Shown in pieces: positions 1 through 8,799 of a DNA stretch of 64,000 bases. Below the pieces are notes generated by a model that was given only the letters and a program-made list of their open reading frames with translations, searched no databases and was not told the origin of the DNA. The stretch comes from JAGLOK01 sp963676355. GTDB taxonomy: Bacteria; Bacillota; Clostridia; Christensenellales; UMGS416. Numbering within the stretch: the first letter of the stretch is position 1; each line of letters opens with the position of its first letter. The stretch covers positions 2,728,001 through 2,792,000 of the forward strand of contig OY781093.1 of NCBI GenBank assembly GCA_963676355.1, written 5' to 3'. Both the position numbers and the translations under genes were made by a program.

Positions 1-165
1 TCGCTTGCATCAACCGTTCAAAAAGCAAACCTTGAGCGCCTTGTCGACGAAGTGAAATGGTTTTGTGATAAATTTGATTACAGAAACTCTGACAAACCAT
101 GGGGGAACTCCAAGGATGCTCTTCCGCGCATTCTTACAAAGCTGGGCGGCCAAAAACAAAAATAA
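1..165 (+). CDS. C-terminal fragment of a probable DUF6062 family protein
   Basis: The window opens inside an open frame that ends at the TAA at 163-165, leaving 54 codons. The tail contains the phrase WFCDKFDYRNSDKPWGNSKD followed by ALPRILTKLGG, which I recognise from memory as the typical C-terminus of DUF6062 proteins, a family of unknown function common in Clostridia. The start lies upstream of the window. The next gene begins 67 nt later behind its own promoter, so this gene is not obviously co-transcribed with it. The reading frame is certain because it is open with good codon use; the family name is a recollection and could be wrong. Confidence 0.6.
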   Translation, partial: SLASTVQKANLERLVDEVKWFCDKFDYRNSDKPWGNSKDALPRILTKLGGQKQK

Positions 166-174
166 TATAATGCT

Positions 175-203
175 TTGATTTTTGAATGCATATAAATTAT
201 AAT
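175..203 (+). promoter_or_regulatory. Sigma-A-type promoter of the first metalloprotease-like gene
   Basis: TTGATT at 175-180 and a perfect TATAAT at 198-203 are separated by exactly 17 nt. The predicted start of transcription is near 210, giving a leader of about 23 nt that carries an AAGGA ribosome-binding site at 222-226. The paralogous gene at 2538 has the same two hexamers with the same spacing. Confidence 0.65.
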
Positions 204-232
204 CGTTATTAACTTATATGTAAGGATTTGTA

Positions 233-1585
233 ATGAAGAAAGTCCCACTATTTATTAAAATAACACTTCCACTTCTGCTCATTGCTATTGGCGCAGGAAT
301 ATATTTGAGCGTCATATTATTTAATGTCAATAAAGAGTTTATCATAATAGAAAACAGACTCAATGAAATTCAGGAAATCCCAGAGGCTGTAATAAAAAAC
401 GATTTCACTTACGAAAAATCAGACTTTCAAACGCAAAATCTTGATGAGGAAGAAGAAAAAGAACGAGGCTTTGCCCAATATACATTTAACAACATTAATT
501 TTATAAGCTATTCAAAAAAATGGGATGAAGAAAAACTTGAGCTGCTATGTGAAGAGCTGCTCAAAAACAAGCACGGCAGAGAGATTGACTATCTGGACAG
601 TGTGTTAGTTTACGGTCAGGATGACGATGATGCCCTTGGATTGCACGAAGACATTCAAAAAAATGTAGAAGTTCCTGTTGTGCTATATGATGTTTTCCCA
701 AGTAATTTTACATACAAGCTTTCAAACAAGTTAAGTGTGCTGACTTTATACAAGGGCGACACATATGATACTGTGGAACAAATGGCGATTACGCTGTCCC
801 ATGAATATGGTCACCACTACACTTTGTATTACTTCAACTTAGAAGGAGATACAACCGCTATCGAGCAAGATGAATATTTTAATCTTAGATATATTGATGG
901 TCTTGAAATGAGATACCAAGATAATGATCTTGATGACTGGGATGAATATCTTGAAAACCACATGTGGTATCTCATTGAAATAGCTGCAGATGATTATGTT
1001 TATTTGATGGGCTCTCCCAATACTAGAAGACAGATTGAATACCTCGATTCAATGGACACGCTAAAACTTGATGCAAGAAAGAAAGATGATGAGCTTGAAA
1101 GTTATTATGCGGTTGTAAATGAATCAAGTTTTAACGAAAGCCCTCATGAAAACATCGTAATTCCCCTCCCCGATAAAGTTCCTGGATTGTCAGAGCTTTT
1201 TTACAGCATGATTGGACTTGAATCACCTGAATTTACTGATCGCACTGATAAGGCAGATGATATCGAAATCAAAATAAGTGCCAGAAAAAAGCATGACAAA
1301 CTTTACTACAACATAACCTGGGACAAGCCTTGGCAATCCGATGACGTCACATACACATTAGTTGCCTATGATGCAAATGACAAACTTGTCGGTGCGATAA
1401 AGAGCGTAAGCGGAGGAGAGAGAGCTCTGGCTTCAATCGGCTCAGTTGTATATGAAACTCAGAATTACTTACATTGGTATGACTATGACTTCTGGATAAA
1501 ACGTGAATATCTGCGCTTTAGGGTAGTTGTGACGTTCCCCGACGGTACGGCCGTCGTGTCTCCACCTATAGACAGGAGTTTTTGA
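233..1585 (+). CDS. Membrane-anchored HEXXH-type putative metalloprotease
   Basis: This 450-residue protein has an N-terminal membrane segment (residues about 8-30) with no lipobox, so it is probably a signal-anchor protein with its bulk outside the cell. Residues 190-194 read HEYGH, a zinc-metallopeptidase HEXXH signature, followed by an acidic stretch (IEQDEYFNLRY) that could supply the third zinc ligand. A C-terminal beta-rich domain of about 90 residues ends in the phrase TFPDGTAVVSPP and looks fibronectin-III-like. The start at 233 follows AAGGA. The stop overlaps the ATG of the next lipoprotein gene (TGATG), so the two are translationally coupled. A paralog lies at 2538-3884. I do not recognise a named family; zinc peptidase activity is inferred from the motif only. 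Confidence 0.7.
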   Translation: MKKVPLFIKITLPLLLIAIGAGIYLSVILFNVNKEFIIIENRLNEIQEIPEAVIKNDFTYEKSDFQTQNLDEEEEKERGFAQYTFNNINFISYSKKWDEEKLELLCEELLKNKHGREIDYLDSVLVYGQDDDDALGLHEDIQKNVEVPVVLYDVFPSNFTYKLSNKLSVLTLYKGDTYDTVEQMAITLSHEYGHHYTLYYFNLEGDTTAIEQDEYFNLRYIDGLEMRYQDNDLDDWDEYLENHMWYLIEIAADDYVYLMGSPNTRRQIEYLDSMDTLKLDARKKDDELESYYAVVNESSFNESPHENIVIPLPDKVPGLSELFYSMIGLESPEFTDRTDKADDIEIKISARKKHDKLYYNITWDKPWQSDDVTYTLVAYDANDKLVGAIKSVSGGERALASIGSVVYETQNYLHWYDYDFWIKREYLRFRVVVTFPDGTAVVSPPIDRSF

Positions 1586-2376
1586 TGAGAAAGAAATTAG
1601 CTTTACTTGCAATTATGATAACTTTAACTGTAGTTTTCTGCGGGTGTGCCGTATTAAACATCACCTGTTCCATTGATGAAGAAAACACTGCCAAAATGCT
1701 AATTGATTTGCATATTTCCACAATGGATATGTCAAAGGAAGAAGCCAGCAACGCTTTTTCTGCTACAGGCAAAATAGTTCACCATTTGAGACTACAGGGT
1801 TATGATGCGGATTATGAAAAGTCGGATGATAAAATAATATTTACCGCCAGCAAATCAAAAGGGTGTGAAGACACCGAAAGTGCACTTGATGCACTTATTG
1901 AATTCATGGCGGACGATGCCTCACCCTTCGCTCAAGTGGACGGAGGCTACTCACCTTCATTTTTCAGCGATATATACAATTTGCAGGCTGTTCTTGATTT
2001 GTCAAACATCATTTCTGATGAATTCTTAGAGTCGCTCACTCCGTCAAACAAATATGTGATTGACAATGCCTTAAAAAATACCGAAGGCATGGTAACTTTT
2101 GACTTGTGGGGAGAGACCGCTGAGTACACAGGAAGCCTTGAAGGCAGTCAAAATTCTATGCCTATCTCATTTGATGAACCAGTAACTTTGTCACGTGCAA
2201 TAAGGCTTTATAATGCCGAAAACATAAAGGAACACGAAGTGCTTTCTGAAAACCTTAATATGCTTGATGCCGAAAAACAAAAACTAAAAACCGCACAGCA
2301 AATAGCAATATCAGCAGTATTTTTAATCATTTTAATAATGCTTGCGATAATAATTTCACGCAAATCAAAAAAATAA
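1585..2376 (+). CDS. Lipoprotein with C-terminal membrane helix, partner of the metalloprotease-like gene
   Basis: The ATG at 1585 overlaps the upstream TGA and has AGGAG at 1574-1578, so it is preferred over the TTG three bases earlier. The 263-residue product starts with a signal peptide and lipobox-like VVFCGC, so the mature protein would be lipid-anchored at Cys. A beta-rich ectodomain begins NITCSIDEENTAKM, in the style of LppM-type lipoproteins, and contains the phrase SPFAQVDGGYSPSF. The last 30 residues form a transmembrane helix followed by RKSKK, so the protein is tethered at both ends. The gene is coupled to the preceding metalloprotease-like gene and has a paralog at 3881-4768. 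The function is unknown. Confidence 0.7.
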   Translation: MRKKLALLAIMITLTVVFCGCAVLNITCSIDEENTAKMLIDLHISTMDMSKEEASNAFSATGKIVHHLRLQGYDADYEKSDDKIIFTASKSKGCEDTESALDALIEFMADDASPFAQVDGGYSPSFFSDIYNLQAVLDLSNIISDEFLESLTPSNKYVIDNALKNTEGMVTFDLWGETAEYTGSLEGSQNSMPISFDEPVTLSRAIRLYNAENIKEHEVLSENLNMLDAEKQKLKTAQQIAISAVFLIILIMLAIIISRKSKK

Positions 2377-2474
2377 TATAAAATCACATCGTTGTGCAAC
2401 CTTTTCTTTATTGCTAAACATTTTAAAAGAAACAGATAATTTTTGTTAATATTTTGATTACATCCATATTTGTT

Positions 2475-2503
2475 TTGATTTTACTTTTCAACTGCGATAT
2501 AAT
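2475..2503 (+). promoter_or_regulatory. Promoter of the second metalloprotease-like pair
   Basis: TTGATT at 2475-2480 and TATAAT at 2498-2503 are 17 nt apart, identical in both hexamers and spacing to the promoter at 175-203. The spacer sequences differ. Each of the duplicated pairs therefore seems to be transcribed from its own promoter. Confidence 0.6.
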
Positions 2504-2537
2504 CCATATATTACTATCAATTCCAAAAGGATAAAAC

Positions 2538-3884
2538 ATGAAGAAAATTCCCCTATTTTTAATCATTCTGGTCCCCTTAATGATTGCCGCAGCTATAGTT
2601 GGAGTCATATTTGGTGTGAAACTAATCGGCGTTGACCAAGATTTAACGCTCAAGTCATATCAACTTGATGATATCGAAAGCATTCCCGCAGCAGAAAAAG
2701 TGACCACCTACCAAGTCGAGAAAACTCAAGCAGAGTATGATAAACACCATGAAGAGTCCTTATACGATACATATGCAACGTACAAATATGGAAATACCAC
2801 ATTTATTAGTTACAGTCCAAACTGGGGAGAGGCCAATCTTCAAACCCTTTGTGAAGAACTATATAAAAACAAACACGGAGATGAAATTAATTACCTAGAT
2901 GAAGTCGTAGTTTATGATCTTAGTGCAAATAAAGATTATGACGATTATGTATTACACTATGAGTATTCAGGTATTAATTCATCATTTTATAATCTTATTC
3001 CTGAAGGAACAGAATTCTACCTTCCATATATTAAATCTGAAATTACTTTGGAATATGGATATGATGACAATTCTCCTGAGTATATGGCTTTAAAATTATC
3101 AAGAGAATACGGTAAATACTTTACCCAGTATTATTTCAACATTCTAGGTGATAAATATACTATCGAATCTGATGAGTATTTCAAACTAAGATACGATAAC
3201 AATAATAATATAAGATATACTCCGTCAGATCTATCAGACAGTACGGACTATTATGAAAAAAAAGAATGGTATCTTTTTGAGATTGCAGCTGCTGACTATG
3301 TTTACCTATTAGGTTCACCTACAACAAAATTAACCAGTAAATACATAGACAGCTTACAGGAAATAAAACTAGATGTCGCTAATAAAGAAGAGGAAATTGA
3401 AAAATATGCTTACTATAATGAAGGTTTTAATAAAGAACCTCATTTAAATATTCAAATTCCACTTCCTGATCAAATAGATGGGTTACCCGAATTGTTTTTT
3501 AGTAAAATAAACGCTTCTGCTCCAGAATATGATGACCATACTAAAGAAGCAGAAAATATCGACATTGTTATAAAAAAACAATCCGAATATGGAAAATACT
3601 TTTATGCAGTAACTTGGAATAAACCATGGGACGACAAAGATGTAATGTACACATTAGTCGCATATAATGAAGATGAATGGAACTGGGGCGCAATAAAAAG
3701 CATTTACGGAAATGAGCGTGCACGAGCAATAATTGGAGGCGCTACTTTCGTTTCTGGAAGAACCCTACATTATTATGAAACTGACAGATGGAAAGAAGAA
3801 GGCTATCTGAAATTCAGAGTTATAGTCACATTTAGCGACGGCACAGCGGTCGTATCCCCTTCTGTAGAATGGAGCTTCGAATGA
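2538..3884 (+). CDS. Paralog of the upstream metalloprotease-like protein with a broken HEXXH motif
   Basis: The 448-residue product is colinear with the protein at 233-1585: N-terminal membrane anchor, the CEELxKNKHGxEIxYLD block, a central helix, the LPELFxSxI block and the same C-terminal domain ending TFSDGTAVVSPS. The zinc motif is lost. Where the first copy has HEYGH, this copy reads REYGK (R189, K193), so both metal-binding histidines are replaced while the flanking residues (YYFN, DEYFxLRY) are kept. This suggests a pseudo-enzyme kept for binding rather than catalysis, which is an inference. The start at 2538 follows AAAAGG. The stop overlaps the next gene (ATGA). Confidence 0.7.
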   Translation: MKKIPLFLIILVPLMIAAAIVGVIFGVKLIGVDQDLTLKSYQLDDIESIPAAEKVTTYQVEKTQAEYDKHHEESLYDTYATYKYGNTTFISYSPNWGEANLQTLCEELYKNKHGDEINYLDEVVVYDLSANKDYDDYVLHYEYSGINSSFYNLIPEGTEFYLPYIKSEITLEYGYDDNSPEYMALKLSREYGKYFTQYYFNILGDKYTIESDEYFKLRYDNNNNIRYTPSDLSDSTDYYEKKEWYLFEIAAADYVYLLGSPTTKLTSKYIDSLQEIKLDVANKEEEIEKYAYYNEGFNKEPHLNIQIPLPDQIDGLPELFFSKINASAPEYDDHTKEAENIDIVIKKQSEYGKYFYAVTWNKPWDDKDVMYTLVAYNEDEWNWGAIKSIYGNERARAIIGGATFVSGRTLHYYETDRWKEEGYLKFRVIVTFSDGTAVVSPSVEWSFE

Positions 3885-4768
3885 AAAAAATGCTACTTAT
3901 AATTACCTTATTAGTTGCAGTACTTATCTTGTGCAGTTGTGGTCAAATGAATATAAAGTGTTCCATAAACAAAGATAATTCTGCGGAAATGATTTTAGTT
4001 TTAGATTTACCAATAGAAGATTTAAGTTCTAATGAAATAGCTAGCTTAGATTATACATTTAATGTGGATCAACTAGTTAATAATTGGGAAAAAGAAGGTT
4101 ACACTGTTAATTATGAAGGTAACGATGAAAAATTTTATATTGAATTAATAAAAACCGCCCAAGGTACGTCCCCCGAAGATGCTTTAAACAAGCTTCTAGA
4201 CATGATGGGCGATGATTCTTCACCTTTTTCATCAGTTCAAGGCGGCTACTCCGAATCAAATTTAAATGATTTATATAACATAAATGCAGTTGTTGACCTA
4301 ACCAACATTGTGGACCATGACTATATAAGCACACTAGACCAAGAACAACAAGACAGAATTTCCGAGCTCATGAGCACATTTTCCGGCACAGTCACACTTG
4401 ATTTGCATGGTAAAACAGTTGAATATAAAGGCGTCCTTGATGGAACAGCCAACACTGTTGAATTAAGCCTTAATGAACCAACTGAAATTTACAGCATGGT
4501 TGAGGTTGAGCACAAGGAAAATATGGCAGAATATGAAGGTCTTAAAGCTGAAGTTGCGAATATTATTTCTGAAAAAAGCAAATATATGGCCATAGTATTT
4601 ATTTGCGCTGGCGTTCTTATCGCCTCAGCTATTGCAATCATCATTATAATGATTCTGCGTAAAGGAAAAAAAAGCAAGCAAGCCGAGGTTAAAGCGGATT
4701 CGGACAGTAACGAAACTGAAATCATCAAAAACAATGAAGACCAAGATGATAGCTCCGGTAAAGAATAA
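3881..4768 (+). CDS. Lipoprotein with C-terminal membrane helix, paralog of the 1585 gene
   Basis: The ATG at 3881 overlaps the upstream TGA at 3882-3884 and gives a clean signal peptide with the lipobox LILCSC, so it is preferred over the in-frame ATG at 3869. The 295-residue product shares NIKCSINKDNSAEM, SPFSSVQGGYSES and VDLTNI-type blocks with the first lipoprotein. A membrane helix (around residues 235-260) is followed by a longer, charged tail rich in Lys, Glu and Asp. It is the last gene of the duplicated unit and is followed by an intrinsic terminator at 4817-4842. The function is unknown. Confidence 0.7.
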   Translation: MKKMLLIITLLVAVLILCSCGQMNIKCSINKDNSAEMILVLDLPIEDLSSNEIASLDYTFNVDQLVNNWEKEGYTVNYEGNDEKFYIELIKTAQGTSPEDALNKLLDMMGDDSSPFSSVQGGYSESNLNDLYNINAVVDLTNIVDHDYISTLDQEQQDRISELMSTFSGTVTLDLHGKTVEYKGVLDGTANTVELSLNEPTEIYSMVEVEHKENMAEYEGLKAEVANIISEKSKYMAIVFICAGVLIASAIAIIIIMILRKGKKSKQAEVKADSDSNETEIIKNNEDQDDSSGKE

Positions 4769-4816
4769 ATGAAATTTAAAATACAAATGCAAAAAAATTA
4801 AATAATATCGTATAAT

Positions 4817-4842
4817 GGAGATGAGAAATCATCTCCTTTTTA
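4817..4842 (+). terminator. Intrinsic terminator of the duplicated metalloprotease/lipoprotein unit
   Basis: An 8-bp perfect stem (GGAGATGA / TCATCTCC) with a GAAA loop is followed by TTTTTACTT. Confidence 0.85.
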
Positions 4843-4869
4843 CTTAACGAACGGTTTCGGGGGTAACCT

Positions 4870-5241
4870 ATGAAAAATAAGATAACTATAAACTCTTCTC
4901 TGCATAAACTAATTTATAGCTTTGAGCTTGCAATCGCAAACAGAAACATAAAAGATATTCCGGGAATTATCTCCGATAATTTTATGGAATTTGGAAGTTC
5001 AGGGCGAATATTCACTAAAGCCGATTATATGGAATCAGTTGAAGCCACGGAAGAAAGGCTGGATTATGAAATAATCGATTTTGACATAAAAGTAATCGGC
5101 CTTAACGCAATTCTTGCTACATACAAAAGTATTTATAAAGGTAAAAAAGTTCTCAGATCATCTATATGGAGTTCAAAAGACGAGGTATGGCAGCTCCTTT
5201 TTCATCAAGGCACACCCGCAGCAACTGAAGATATTAAATAA
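4870..5241 (+). CDS. NTF2-like / DUF4440-type small protein
   Basis: This 123-residue soluble protein has the architecture of the NTF2/SnoaL-like fold. An N-terminal helix pair (LHKLIYSFELAIANRNIKDI) is followed by the phrase DNFMEFGSSGRIFTKADYMES, typical of DUF4440 members, and then a beta-sheet ending in RSSIWSSKDEVWQLLFHQGTP. Such domains bind small ligands or act as accessory enzymes; no catalytic residue can be assigned. The start has GGGGG upstream. Its stop directly abuts the ATG of the next HAD gene, so the two are co-translated. Confidence 0.7.
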   Translation: MKNKITINSSLHKLIYSFELAIANRNIKDIPGIISDNFMEFGSSGRIFTKADYMESVEATEERLDYEIIDFDIKVIGLNAILATYKSIYKGKKVLRSSIWSSKDEVWQLLFHQGTPAATEDIK

Positions 5242-5862
5242 ATGCGAAGCCTTATTGTTTTTGACGCTATGGGCGTAATTTATAAAACAAGTGATGATGT
5301 GGCAGACTTGCTTATCCCCTATCTTAAAAAACTTTCTCCTGATATATCGGGAGAAAAAAAACGTATGCTCTATCACAAACTGAGCCTTGGACAAATATCA
5401 TCCGAGCACTTTTTCACACGGCTCGGCTTTTCTGATATGTTCCCTAAAATTGAAAAAGAATATCTTAATACATGCATAGAGCTTGATAATGAATTTATTC
5501 CACTTATTAATAAGATTAAACAAAATTATGATATCGCAATGCTTTCAAACGATGCCTCCGAATGGTCCAAACACTTGAGACAAAGATTTAATCTTAACAA
5601 GTATTTTAAAGAATTTATCATAAGCGCTGATGTAGGCTTTCGCAAACCTTCCGAAGAAATATATAAAATATTTCTTAAAAAAACTAAAAGGAATGCAGTG
5701 GAATGTATTTTCATTGACGACAGCATAAAAAATCTCAAATCAGCAGAAAGGTTAGGATTTAAAACTATCTGGTTTAACAGAAACCATGAGAACATAGAAT
5801 ATTCTGGCCTTAAAGTCGAATCACATAACCAAATCTACAGCATTCTACGCTCCTTAACATAA
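5242..5862 (+). CDS. HAD-superfamily hydrolase (subfamily IA-like)
   Basis: The 206-residue protein shows the HAD motifs. Motif I is FDAMGVIY near the N-terminus with the nucleophile Asp, motif II is MLSNDAS, motif III is the Lys in FRKPSEEIY, and motif IV is FIDDSIKNLKSAERLGF. The alpha-helical cap lies between motifs I and II. The second Asp of the usual DxD in motif I is Met, so the normal general acid/base of HAD phosphatases is absent. The 2-haloacid dehalogenases likewise lack it, but the substrate here is unknown. The gene starts immediately after the stop of the previous gene with no separate ribosome-binding site, implying translational coupling. Confidence 0.8.
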   Translation: MRSLIVFDAMGVIYKTSDDVADLLIPYLKKLSPDISGEKKRMLYHKLSLGQISSEHFFTRLGFSDMFPKIEKEYLNTCIELDNEFIPLINKIKQNYDIAMLSNDASEWSKHLRQRFNLNKYFKEFIISADVGFRKPSEEIYKIFLKKTKRNAVECIFIDDSIKNLKSAERLGFKTIWFNRNHENIEYSGLKVESHNQIYSILRSLT

Positions 5863-5939
5863 TTTTTTCTTAAACGCTATAAAAGATTTTTCTCGCGATA
5901 TATGTTAACATTGAATAAAACAAATTATCGAGGTGGGAA

Positions 5940-6635
5940 ATGATCAACTACATTGTAGCCGCACTTTTTATAGTCGCGTCTTATTTTATTGGAAGCACAT
6001 TGTTTGCTTATATAGTAACAAAAGTTTTAACAGGCAAAGATATCCGTGAAATCGGAAACAAAAACCCGGGAGCATCTAACACAATGCGCAGTGTAGGCAC
6101 GGGTGCTGGCATTGCAGTCACAACTTTGGATATGCTAAAAGCTATTGTTCCTTTGGTTATTGCAAGGCTGTTCTTTTTTAAAGGTGACACTGTATTTGAT
6201 TGGATAGTCTTGTTCCTGATTGGCATGAGTGCCGTCCTCGGACACTGCCGACCATTTTGGATGGGCTTTAAAAAAGGTGGCGGCGGCATGGCTACAACCA
6301 TAGGCGTCTGGGCGTTTTTTGTTCCCGTTGAATTTCTTATTTCACTAGCACTCGGCACTGCCATTGCTTTTATATTTATGAAAAATGCAGAGTTTAAATT
6401 CGGACGATGGGCTCAGGTTTTTGGCATTGTGCTCACCCCCATCATAATAATTGTTATGAATCAGATTGCAGATATCCAACTGTTTTGGCACATATCAATA
6501 GGCGGACACAATTTGGGAATTGTGATAGGCGCATTCCTCTTGCTTGCCGAAATGTTCATTCTCAACTCTTATGAGCTTTTCTATTGGCTACGCGATCCCA
6601 AAGACAAAGTTAACCCTGACAGACCAACTAAATAA
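5940..6635 (+). CDS. plsY: Acyl-phosphate:glycerol-3-phosphate acyltransferase PlsY
   Basis: PlsY transfers acyl groups from acyl-phosphate to glycerol-3-phosphate, the first acylation step of membrane phospholipid synthesis. The 231-residue protein has several membrane helices and the conserved cytosolic motifs: GSTLFAYIV at the N-terminus, GNKNPGASNTMRSVG (phosphate-binding loop), and GHCRPFWMGFKKGGGGMAT. It is somewhat longer than the usual 190-210 residues, the extra length being a C-terminal tail with RDPKDKVNPDRPTK. The start at 5940 has AGGTGGG just upstream. The gene is followed by a terminator shared with the convergent zwf. Confidence 0.93.
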   Translation: MINYIVAALFIVASYFIGSTLFAYIVTKVLTGKDIREIGNKNPGASNTMRSVGTGAGIAVTTLDMLKAIVPLVIARLFFFKGDTVFDWIVLFLIGMSAVLGHCRPFWMGFKKGGGGMATTIGVWAFFVPVEFLISLALGTAIAFIFMKNAEFKFGRWAQVFGIVLTPIIIIVMNQIADIQLFWHISIGGHNLGIVIGAFLLLAEMFILNSYELFYWLRDPKDKVNPDRPTK

Positions 6636-6636
6636 T

Positions 6637-6667
6637 TAAAAAAGTGCCCATAACGGGCACTTTTTTA
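6637..6667. terminator. Bidirectional intrinsic terminator between plsY and zwf
   Basis: The hairpin GTGCCC / GGGCAC has an A-run on its left and a T-run on its right, so it can stop transcription of both convergent genes. Confidence 0.85.
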
Positions 6668-6687
6668 TTGCGTAATTTCAGATTTTA

Positions 6688-8154
6688 TTAGTCTCCTACC
6701 CACCACTTTCTACCGTCTTTTTCAAGGAGTTTGTCGGCAGCTTCAGGGCCCCATGTGCCGGAAGCGTAGTTTGGGAAACTTAAATCTCTGCTATCCCATA
6801 TCTTTCTGATACTGTCTACAAATATCCACGAATACTTTACTTCATCCCATCGTGTAAACAAAGTGGCATCTCCTCGGAGCGCATCGTGCAATAGTCTTTC
6901 ATATGCCTCCGGTGAAATCATTCCCATCTCACAGTTTTGACAAAAGTCCATCTTTACTTGTGTAAAATCATTGATTGTCCTTGGAATTTTTGCATTAAAC
7001 TTAAACTCCACACCTTCTTCGGGAAATATTTTTATGACAAGAAGGTTGGGCTTTATTCCATCACCCTGTGCTTGATTTATATACTTCATATCATTTTTAA
7101 ACTGTATAACGACTTCAGTACTTTTCTCTTTCATTCTCTTTCCAGTGCGTATATAAAAGGGCACGCCCTTCCACCTATCATTGTTAATCATTACTTTAAG
7201 GGCTGCAAATGTAGCCGTTTCAGACTGTTTGTCCACATTATCTTCCTGCCTGTATCCTATAACTGATTGCCCGTCAATCTCGCCTTCCCCATACTGCCCC
7301 GCAACAGTCTCAACGCTGTCAAAAGACTTTACTATGTTTTTTAAAACATCGAGCTTGGAGTCGCGTACGTGTTGCTCGTTGAATGTTTGTGGCGGCTCCA
7401 TTGCAGTAAGCGTCAAAAGCTGCAGCATATGATTTTGAACCATATCGCGGAGTATCCCCGATTTTTCATAGTAACCGCCGCGAGTTTCAACACCCAGCTT
7501 TTCAGATGAAGATATCTGAACATTATCAATGTATTTTCGATTCCACACCGGCTCAAATACTGTGTTTGCAAAGCGTATAGTAATAAGATTTTGAAGCATC
7601 TCTTTGCCTAGATAATGATCTATCCTATAGATATTTTCTTCTGAGAACACGCTTGTGATAGTTTTATTCAAATCCTCAGCTGAAGCTAAATCATGCCCAA
7701 ACGGCTTTTCTATAACAATCCTGCGCCATGCAGAATCTGAATGTGCAAGCCCGCATGCTGAAAGATTTTCTGTTATAGTACCGAAAAAATTAGGCGCGAC
7801 AGCAAGATAAAACAGAATGTTTCTGTTCATCCCAATGTCATCTGCTTTTTGTTTTAGTCTTTTGTATCCTTCAAAGTCAGATAAATCCTGTCTATGATAG
7901 CTAATCTTCATAAGAATGCTCTTTATAGAATCCGAATCCGGAGCATCAATTATGTTAGCTACTATCTTTTCAGACATTTCTGACCTAAACTCTTCAGTTG
8001 TTTTGTCCCTGCGCCCGATGGCTATAATCTCAAAGTCATCAGGGAGCTTACTTTCTTTTTGAAGATAATATAGTGCTGGGATTAATTTTCTGTGTGTCAG
8101 ATCACCCGTAGCCCCAAATATCACCATTATTGTTTTATCAAATGCCATATCCAT
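6688..8154 (-). CDS. zwf: Glucose-6-phosphate 1-dehydrogenase
   Basis: This enzyme oxidises glucose-6-phosphate to 6-phosphogluconolactone with reduction of NADP+ or NAD+, opening the oxidative pentose phosphate pathway. The 488-residue length is standard. The N-terminal nucleotide-binding motif is FGATGDLTHRKL, the substrate-binding signature is RIDHYLGKEMLQNL, and the catalytic-domain phrases VIEKPFGHDL and RWDEVKYSW are present. The ATG at 8154 has AGAGGTG four bases upstream; a second ATG six bases later is also possible. The gene stands alone between a terminator and a divergent intergenic region. No 6-phosphogluconolactonase or 6PGDH gene is adjacent. Confidence 0.95.
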   Translation of the reverse strand: MDMAFDKTIMVIFGATGDLTHRKLIPALYYLQKESKLPDDFEIIAIGRRDKTTEEFRSEMSEKIVANIIDAPDSDSIKSILMKISYHRQDLSDFEGYKRLKQKADDIGMNRNILFYLAVAPNFFGTITENLSACGLAHSDSAWRRIVIEKPFGHDLASAEDLNKTITSVFSEENIYRIDHYLGKEMLQNLITIRFANTVFEPVWNRKYIDNVQISSSEKLGVETRGGYYEKSGILRDMVQNHMLQLLTLTAMEPPQTFNEQHVRDSKLDVLKNIVKSFDSVETVAGQYGEGEIDGQSVIGYRQEDNVDKQSETATFAALKVMINNDRWKGVPFYIRTGKRMKEKSTEVVIQFKNDMKYINQAQGDGIKPNLLVIKIFPEEGVEFKFNAKIPRTINDFTQVKMDFCQNCEMGMISPEAYERLLHDALRGDATLFTRWDEVKYSWIFVDSIRKIWDSRDLSFPNYASGTWGPEAADKLLEKDGRKWWVGD

Positions 8155-8290
8155 GCCACACCTCTTTTTACCTTATATAAAATATGTTAGCACAAACATT
8201 TTAGGATAAAAAGTAAAACCTTAAATTTGATTATTTTACTTAATTATGGTTGAATTATTATAGAATGTTTTTTACGAAAGGAACAATGCT

Positions 8291-8767
8291 ATGAATATTT
8301 TCGAATTCGCTATAAACATGGAGCTTGAAGGCAATAAATACTACACTCAACAGGCAAAAGCAAACGAAGGCAACGAACTTTTTGAAGTGTTTATGAAACT
8401 TGCAAACGATGAAAAAAAACACGCCGAGCTCATAGGTGAAATGAAGGATGGAAAGAAATACTCTGCCGCAAAAGTCAAAAAAAGTGAAGCACAAAATGTA
8501 TTTTCAGACAAAGAAAAAAGCATAAGTGAAATAAAAGTAACTCCAGAGCAGCTGGACGTTTATAGATTTGCACTGGATAAAGAAAAAGAAAGCATCGAGC
8601 TATACACTGAGCTTATGGAAAAGTCAGATAACGAAAGCGCAGCCTATCAATTCTTGATAGCCGAAGAAACCAAGCATTTTGAGATAGTATCTACTTTAGT
8701 TAAACTGCTAGAAAATTCAAAGCAATGGGTTGAATCAGCCGAGTTCGGAACAAGAAAGGATTATTAA
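8291..8767 (+). CDS. Ferritin-like diiron protein of the rubrerythrin family, without rubredoxin domain
   Basis: The 158-residue protein is made of a four-helix ferritin-like domain. The diiron ligands can be followed as E in NMELEGNKYYTQQA, E..H in DEKKHAEL, E in KEKESIELYTEL and EE..H in AEETKHFEI. The linker between the two helix pairs (residues about 60-80) is polar. The C-terminal rubredoxin-like Cys4 domain of classical rubrerythrin is missing, so it resembles the short rubrerythrin-like proteins of anaerobes that handle peroxide or iron. The start at 8291 follows GAAAGGA. The downstream surface-protein gene begins 32 nt later and may be co-transcribed. Confidence 0.85.
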   Translation: MNIFEFAINMELEGNKYYTQQAKANEGNELFEVFMKLANDEKKHAELIGEMKDGKKYSAAKVKKSEAQNVFSDKEKSISEIKVTPEQLDVYRFALDKEKESIELYTELMEKSDNESAAYQFLIAEETKHFEIVSTLVKLLENSKQWVESAEFGTRKDY

Positions 8768-8799
8768 TCTAGAACACAAGTGTAAGGAAGGTGGGAAAA

